Positions 29,179 through 33,138 of a stretch of 33,138 nt of DNA are shown in pieces. The stretch covers positions 1-33,138 of the forward strand of contig JAFAQT010000391.1 of the NCBI GenBank assembly GCA_019246215.1, written 5' to 3'. Position numbers and translations under genes: made by a program. Under the pieces are notes generated by a model that worked only from the letters and a program-made list of their open reading frames with translations, had not been told where the DNA came from and ran no database searches. The first letter of the stretch is position 1. The number at the start of each line of letters is the position of its first letter. The DNA comes from Verrucomicrobiota bacterium (GTDB lineage Bacteria; Verrucomicrobiota; Verrucomicrobiia; Chthoniobacterales; JAFAMB01).

Positions 29179-29595
29179 TTATTCACTTTGCAGCTCACGC
29201 AGCACGTCCGCTAAGGTCATTCTCGCCAGTTCCCGCTCCAATGCCCGGTTGGTCCGATCCTGAATGCGTTCCATCACCCTGGCGATTTTCTTTCCGACCG
29301 GACATCCCTGAGAAGGTTCATTTGGATGCGTCCCGAAAGTGTTGCCCTGATCAACCGCCTCGTGAATTTCGCGCAAGGTCACTTTACCGGGTTTGCGCTT
29401 TAGAAGTGCCCCCCCGCGCGGACCTCGCAATGTCGAGATAAGTCCGGCTTCCTGAAGTTCGATCAGTAGTCGTCGAATAACGACTGGATTGGTGTTAACT
29501 GTCTGCGCCAGACGAGAAGAGGAGCAGCAGTGGGCCTTTTCCAATGCGAGCACAGCCATCACATGCACCGCAAAAGCAAATCGGCAGCTTTGCAT
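29179..29595 (-). CDS. Rrf2 family transcriptional regulator (YwnA-like, single-Cys type)
   Basis: MQSCRFAFAVHVMAVLAL...SSRLAQTVNTNPVVIRRLLIELQEAGLISTLRGPRGGALL...SQGCPVGKKI. The track ORF extends to 29745, but the Rrf2 fold begins near Met at 29595. Confidence 0.9.
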   Translation of the reverse strand: MQSCRFAFAVHVMAVLALEKAHCCSSSRLAQTVNTNPVVIRRLLIELQEAGLISTLRGPRGGALLKRKPGKVTLREIHEAVDQGNTFGTHPNEPSQGCPVGKKIARVMERIQDRTNRALERELARMTLADVLRELQSE

Positions 29596-29602
29596 AAAAT
29601 TA

Positions 29603-29623
29603 ATGTAACAGATCCTATTACAT
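29603..29623. promoter_or_regulatory. Candidate Rrf2 autoregulatory operator: ATGTAAC-AGATCCT-ATTACAT
   Basis: Inverted repeat with ATGTAA/TTACAT arms ending 8 bp upstream of the rrf2 start. Confidence 0.55.
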
Positions 29624-29821
29624 ATTCCAAGGCCTATCACAAAGATCGTCGCTGCCTCAAGCGTCCCCATTTGCTTCTTCAGAACCGTGCAAAGCGGGAC
29701 GCTCCGCGTACACCCTGTGGTTGCGACAACCCGGAACTGACGCAATCGTGAGGGGTCGCCTCGAAAATATTTTCCTTCAAATCGCCCGCGGCATTCCGAA
29801 CCTGGCTGGAAAAATCATGCT

Positions 29822-30319
29822 GTGTCGGAAGGTATTTGGCTGCGCCTTGTCAAAAAGGTTTCCAGCGAAGAATCGATCACTTACGGAGAAGCCTTGGATG
29901 CAGCACTGTCTTACGGCTGGATTGGTGGACAAAAGGCGGCCCATGATGACCGTTCCTGGCTCCAGAAATTCACGCCGAGGCGACCCAAAAGTGGATGGTC
30001 CAAGAATAATACCCAGCGCGTCGCACGCTTGATTAAGTCCGAAGAAATGACTTCCGCCGGGCGGAAGGAGGTGGAAGCCGCGAAATTGGATGGCCGCTGG
30101 AAGGCTGCCTATGATTCATTTTCCAACGCGGAGGTGCCAGATGATTTCTTAAAGGAGCTTGCTGAAAATAAGGCGGCGAAAGCTTTCTTTGAAACGCTTA
30201 ACAAAACCAATCTGTATTCGATAGCCTACCGGCTCCAGACTGCGAAGAAACCTGAAACCAGAGAGAAGCGAATGCGGAGGATCATCGAGATGTTGGCGCG
30301 AGGAGAGAAATTTCATTGA
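29822..30319 (+). CDS. YdeI/OmpD-associated family protein; 5' end disrupted by a probable frameshift
   Basis: GIWLRLVKKVSSEESITYGEALDAALSYGWIGGQ and WSKNNTQRVARLI match the family; the expected N-terminus lies in another frame immediately upstream (29752-29814). Confidence 0.8.
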   Translation: MSEGIWLRLVKKVSSEESITYGEALDAALSYGWIGGQKAAHDDRSWLQKFTPRRPKSGWSKNNTQRVARLIKSEEMTSAGRKEVEAAKLDGRWKAAYDSFSNAEVPDDFLKELAENKAAKAFFETLNKTNLYSIAYRLQTAKKPETREKRMRRIIEMLARGEKFH

Positions 30320-30776
30320 AAGGTAAGCGCAACCTTCGGCACATCTCACCAGCGATCTGCGCTTATTACGGCGACCGCCATTCCCCAGGGTTCTGAGTTA
30401 CGAGATCCGGCGGATCGGAAGCGGCTTCTTGACAACCATTAACGTGCTGCGCTAGCGCCGTTTGCATCATAATCGTACGCCGTCTGGGCAAGAACTCACG
30501 AACGTTCATTTCTAGCTCCAATAATTGATTGTTTCTATCTTTGAGTTGACATTCTGCCGTTTTCCATCGGCGCCGTGATTATTTGAACAGACTCGCTTTA
30601 TTGATGCTGGCCGGAGAATTAGCAACCGGGCACTATTTGAGCAGATTGTACGCAATTTCTTCAGACCAGTTAGCAGCCGCCAATACTCTTCCAGCCTGCC
30701 TTGCTACTCAACCAATCCTCACTCATGTGGATGGCACCGTTCTGCCTTCGTTTTTCAAAAGGAAAGGAAATCCTCC

Positions 30777-31244
30777 ATGAACCCAGAAGTCGGAGTTACC
30801 GAATCTGTTTCGGTGGCCTCTGAAGCCTATAAGTACCACCGATTCAGTCCTGAACTCGTCGAACGCCTGATCTCCATCTATCAGATCATGTTTCCGCACA
30901 ATGGCGTCCCCAATGAGTTTTACGAGCATGTTGTTCAAAAGCTCGACGACAAAGCGGCGCAAGACCGAGACTTTGCCTGTTTTCTCTCCGAGGGAGTCGA
31001 GGCTCTGAACCGCCAGACAGGGTCCACCTGGACTGGCCTTTCGAAGGAGGCAAAACTACAAACACTCAAGCGAGCTGAGGAGACTCCCTTTTTTCAAAGG
31101 CTGCGGTCGGACTTCGTCATTTACTTTTACAGTAATCCGGCGATCTGGCAGCGATTCGGGTACCAAGGGCCGTCGAATGATCAAGGCGGCTATCTAAATC
31201 GTGGCTTCAACGATATCGACTGGATCAAAAGAGAGGAATTTTAA
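30777..31244 (+). CDS. GMC dehydrogenase small subunit (gluconate 2-dehydrogenase subunit 3-like)
   Basis: 155 aa; FYEHVVQKLDDKAAQDRDFACFLSEGVEALN...FVIYFYSNPAIWQRFGYQGPSNDQGGYLNRGFND; directly precedes a GMC oxidoreductase. Confidence 0.75.
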   Translation: MNPEVGVTESVSVASEAYKYHRFSPELVERLISIYQIMFPHNGVPNEFYEHVVQKLDDKAAQDRDFACFLSEGVEALNRQTGSTWTGLSKEAKLQTLKRAEETPFFQRLRSDFVIYFYSNPAIWQRFGYQGPSNDQGGYLNRGFNDIDWIKREEF

Positions 31245-31247
31245 TCT

Positions 31248-32831
31248 ATGCCACGAACGTTTGATCTGGATGACAGTAGCGTGGTGTTAATTATCGGCTC
31301 GGGTGCCGGAGGTGGCACACTAGGAAACGAGTTGGCTCAAAAGGGGATTCGCACACTGATTCTCGAGGCCGGACCTCGGATCGACCGGGAGCAGCATGTT
31401 GATAATGAGCTGCAATCCTTTGCTCAATTGACGTGGCTCGATAAACGGGCCACTTCAGGATCCTGGCAGATTGCTAAGGATTTTCCCAACTTTCCCGCGT
31501 GGACTTGCAAAGTCGTTGGCGGGACGACGGTGCATTGGACGGGTTGCTCGCTGCGGTCCCAGGAGCATGAATTCCGAACTAAGGATGTGTACGGCGAGAT
31601 CGCGGGGGCGAATCTTTTGAATTGGCCGCTAACGTTAGCGGAGCTTGAGCCTTACTACGACAAAGCGGAAGATAAGATGGGAGTAACCGGTACCCACGGA
31701 ATTCCTCTGCTTGAGGCCAACAACAACCAGATTGTTATGGCGGCTGGAGCCAAAAAGGTTGGTTACAAGGAATGTTCTACGGGCAACATGGCCATCAATT
31801 CGCTTCCGCGGGACGGGCGTCCAGCGACGGTTCAGGACGGGTTCTGTATGCAGGGAATTCGCTCCAATGCGAAATGGTCGACGCTGAACGCCGAGATTCC
31901 CAAAGGTGAGGCGACGGGCAACCTTGAGGTGCGTCCCGAATGTCACGTTTTGACTATCGAACATGACAAGTCTGGTAAGGTTACCGGGGTAGTGTACGCC
32001 GACAGGCAAGGCAATCATCATCAGCAGCGAGCGCGCATCGTCTGTGTTGCTGGCAACTCCATTGAAACACCTCGGATCTTGCTCAACTCCGCCAGTTCCC
32101 AGTTCCCAGAGGGCTTGGCGAACTCTTCTGGACAAGTTGGGAGAAACTACATGCGCCACACGACCGGCATAATATGGGCTATGTTCGATAAGCCGGTACG
32201 AATGTACCGCGGGAATACGCTGGCCGGGTGCATCAAGGACGAACGATATCATAGACCAGATCGCGAATTCGTCGGTGGCTACTTCATGGAAACGATGCAC
32301 CTCGGCCTGTCGTTCTTCGCTACCAAGCTTGCCACCAACACCGAGCTTGGAGGCTGGGGTCGCGAATTCACGCATATTATGGAATCGTACGAGTGCATCG
32401 CTGGCATGTACCTGGTGGGCGAAGACCTGCCGCAAGAGACCAACTGTGTGACGCTTCATCCGACAGAGAAGGATCAGTTCGGCATGCCGATTCCGAATGT
32501 TCATTTTGACGACCATGCAAACAACATCGCGATGCGGAATCACGCCTACAAGCGGGGTGCCATGGTCTACGATGCCGTGGGTGCGACCCGCATCATTCCG
32601 ACCCCACCCGGCCCATCCACGCATAATCTTGGCACCTGTCGCCAAAGCGCGCGTCCTGAGGAGGGCGTTTGCAACCGATGGGGGCAGACTCACGATATCA
32701 AAAACCTACTCATTTCGGACGGCAGCCAGTTCACAACCAGCGCCGCGGAAAATCCGACACTGACGATTGTCGCGCTCGCGATCCGGCAAGCGGATTATAT
32801 TGCACGGGAAATGGCGCGGCAGAGTATCTGA
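31248..32831 (+). CDS. GMC family FAD-dependent oxidoreductase
   Basis: VLIIGSGAGGGTLGNELAQKGIRTLILEAGP (FAD-binding), VVGGTTVHWTG, HNLGTCRQS, C-terminal NPTLTIVALAIRQADYIA. Confidence 0.92.
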   Translation: MPRTFDLDDSSVVLIIGSGAGGGTLGNELAQKGIRTLILEAGPRIDREQHVDNELQSFAQLTWLDKRATSGSWQIAKDFPNFPAWTCKVVGGTTVHWTGCSLRSQEHEFRTKDVYGEIAGANLLNWPLTLAELEPYYDKAEDKMGVTGTHGIPLLEANNNQIVMAAGAKKVGYKECSTGNMAINSLPRDGRPATVQDGFCMQGIRSNAKWSTLNAEIPKGEATGNLEVRPECHVLTIEHDKSGKVTGVVYADRQGNHHQQRARIVCVAGNSIETPRILLNSASSQFPEGLANSSGQVGRNYMRHTTGIIWAMFDKPVRMYRGNTLAGCIKDERYHRPDREFVGGYFMETMHLGLSFFATKLATNTELGGWGREFTHIMESYECIAGMYLVGEDLPQETNCVTLHPTEKDQFGMPIPNVHFDDHANNIAMRNHAYKRGAMVYDAVGATRIIPTPPGPSTHNLGTCRQSARPEEGVCNRWGQTHDIKNLLISDGSQFTTSAAENPTLTIVALAIRQADYIAREMARQSI

Positions 32832-32950
32832 CGCAACTTACGCGCGATGACGCCTGAGGGGGCGTGGTGATCGGCCGTATTGGGCATTTTGAGCGGATGC
32901 GTACGCTGAGCAAACCCTCATAGCCAGATGCACCCTGGAGCACTACACGC

Positions 32951-33138
32951 ATGCCTGCTTCAAATGCGGATCCCCAAGGTAAATCTCGCGTCAGCGTGGA
33001 CGCTGGCGGCCGCATCTTATTGCCGAAAAAAGTGATGGGCCACTTCTCACACGACAACGCCCGCTTACGGCAGATTCGGCTCCGAGCGGTTCTGCCGGGT
33101 TGCCTATTGACGCGCGATCGGGCGAGGCGTCTAATGGG
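32951..33138 (+). CDS. Partial ORF running off the right edge; N-terminus faintly AbrB/SpoVT-like
   Basis: MPASNADPQGKSRVSVDAGGRILLPKKV... ; VDAGGRILLPKKV resembles an AbrB-type strand, but the continuation is not convincing. Confidence 0.25.
   Translation, partial: MPASNADPQGKSRVSVDAGGRILLPKKVMGHFSHDNARLRQIRLRAVLPGCLLTRDRARRLM

Noticed and set aside
29721-30032. 103-aa ORF in a third frame over the YdeI gene
   Set aside because: Overlaps the better supported YdeI frame; only the other upstream frame matches the family N-terminus.
30320-30580. Possible ncRNA in the 30.3-30.6 kb gap (contains GCGCTAGCGC palindrome)
   Set aside because: Only a short palindrome seen; no convincing extended structure or terminator.
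30583-30780. 65-aa ORF overlapping the GMC small subunit start by ATGA
   Set aside because: Needs a TTG start, lacks family similarity, and the overlap could be chance.
31635-32693. 352-aa minus-strand ORF opposite the GMC oxidoreductase
   Set aside because: Fully antisense to a clear FAD-dependent oxidoreductase; composition rich in R/H/V with no family motifs; a shadow ORF of GC-rich coding DNA.
32850-32865. ACGCC-TGAGGG-GGCGT hairpin after the GMC gene as a terminator
   Set aside because: Stem only 5 bp and no T-tract; too weak to call.
1-33138. CRISPR array, tRNA/rRNA, IS element or prophage
   Set aside because: No regularly spaced repeats, no cloverleaf or rRNA sequence, and no transposase, integrase or phage structural protein recognised in any listed frame.

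Overview
The window looks like a gene-dense chromosomal segment of a Gram-negative bacterium. Codon style and gene families suggest a Verrucomicrobia-like soil lineage, but that taxonomy is inference only. I see no phage, IS element, CRISPR array, tRNA or rRNA. Recognisable blocks are: a secreted HExxH metallopeptidase; a cysteine desulfurase / LAB_N / DUF983 block; a ketosynthase pair (active KS plus a catalytically dead KS-beta-like partner); a lipoprotein; a large kinase-pseudokinase-TM-PEGA receptor protein; a MidA-like methyltransferase; an M42 peptidase and tilS; a complete treX/treZ/treY trehalose operon. Divergent from that operon is a translationally coupled MGDG-synthase-like glycosyltransferase plus GH1 pair. 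The right side has a TPR / serine hydrolase / metallophosphoesterase operon, a di-haem cytochrome c peroxidase-like protein, an Rrf2 regulator with an HtrA-like protease, a frameshifted YdeI-family gene, and a GMC dehydrogenase with its small subunit. The best leads for follow-up are: (1) the glycolipid GT + GH1 pair next to the trehalose operon, analogous to plant MGD/SFR2; (2) matching GTAAC-N7-RTTAC inverted repeats upstream of both rrf2 and htrA; (3) the tandem kinase-pseudokinase-PEGA protein with a stop/start-overlapping 47-codon ORF; (4) the KS/dead-KS pair with no visible ACP or KR; (5) a homopolymer frameshift at the 5' end of the YdeI gene; (6) a short dispersed motif AGYGCACCAAGYC at four gene ends or intergenic sites.
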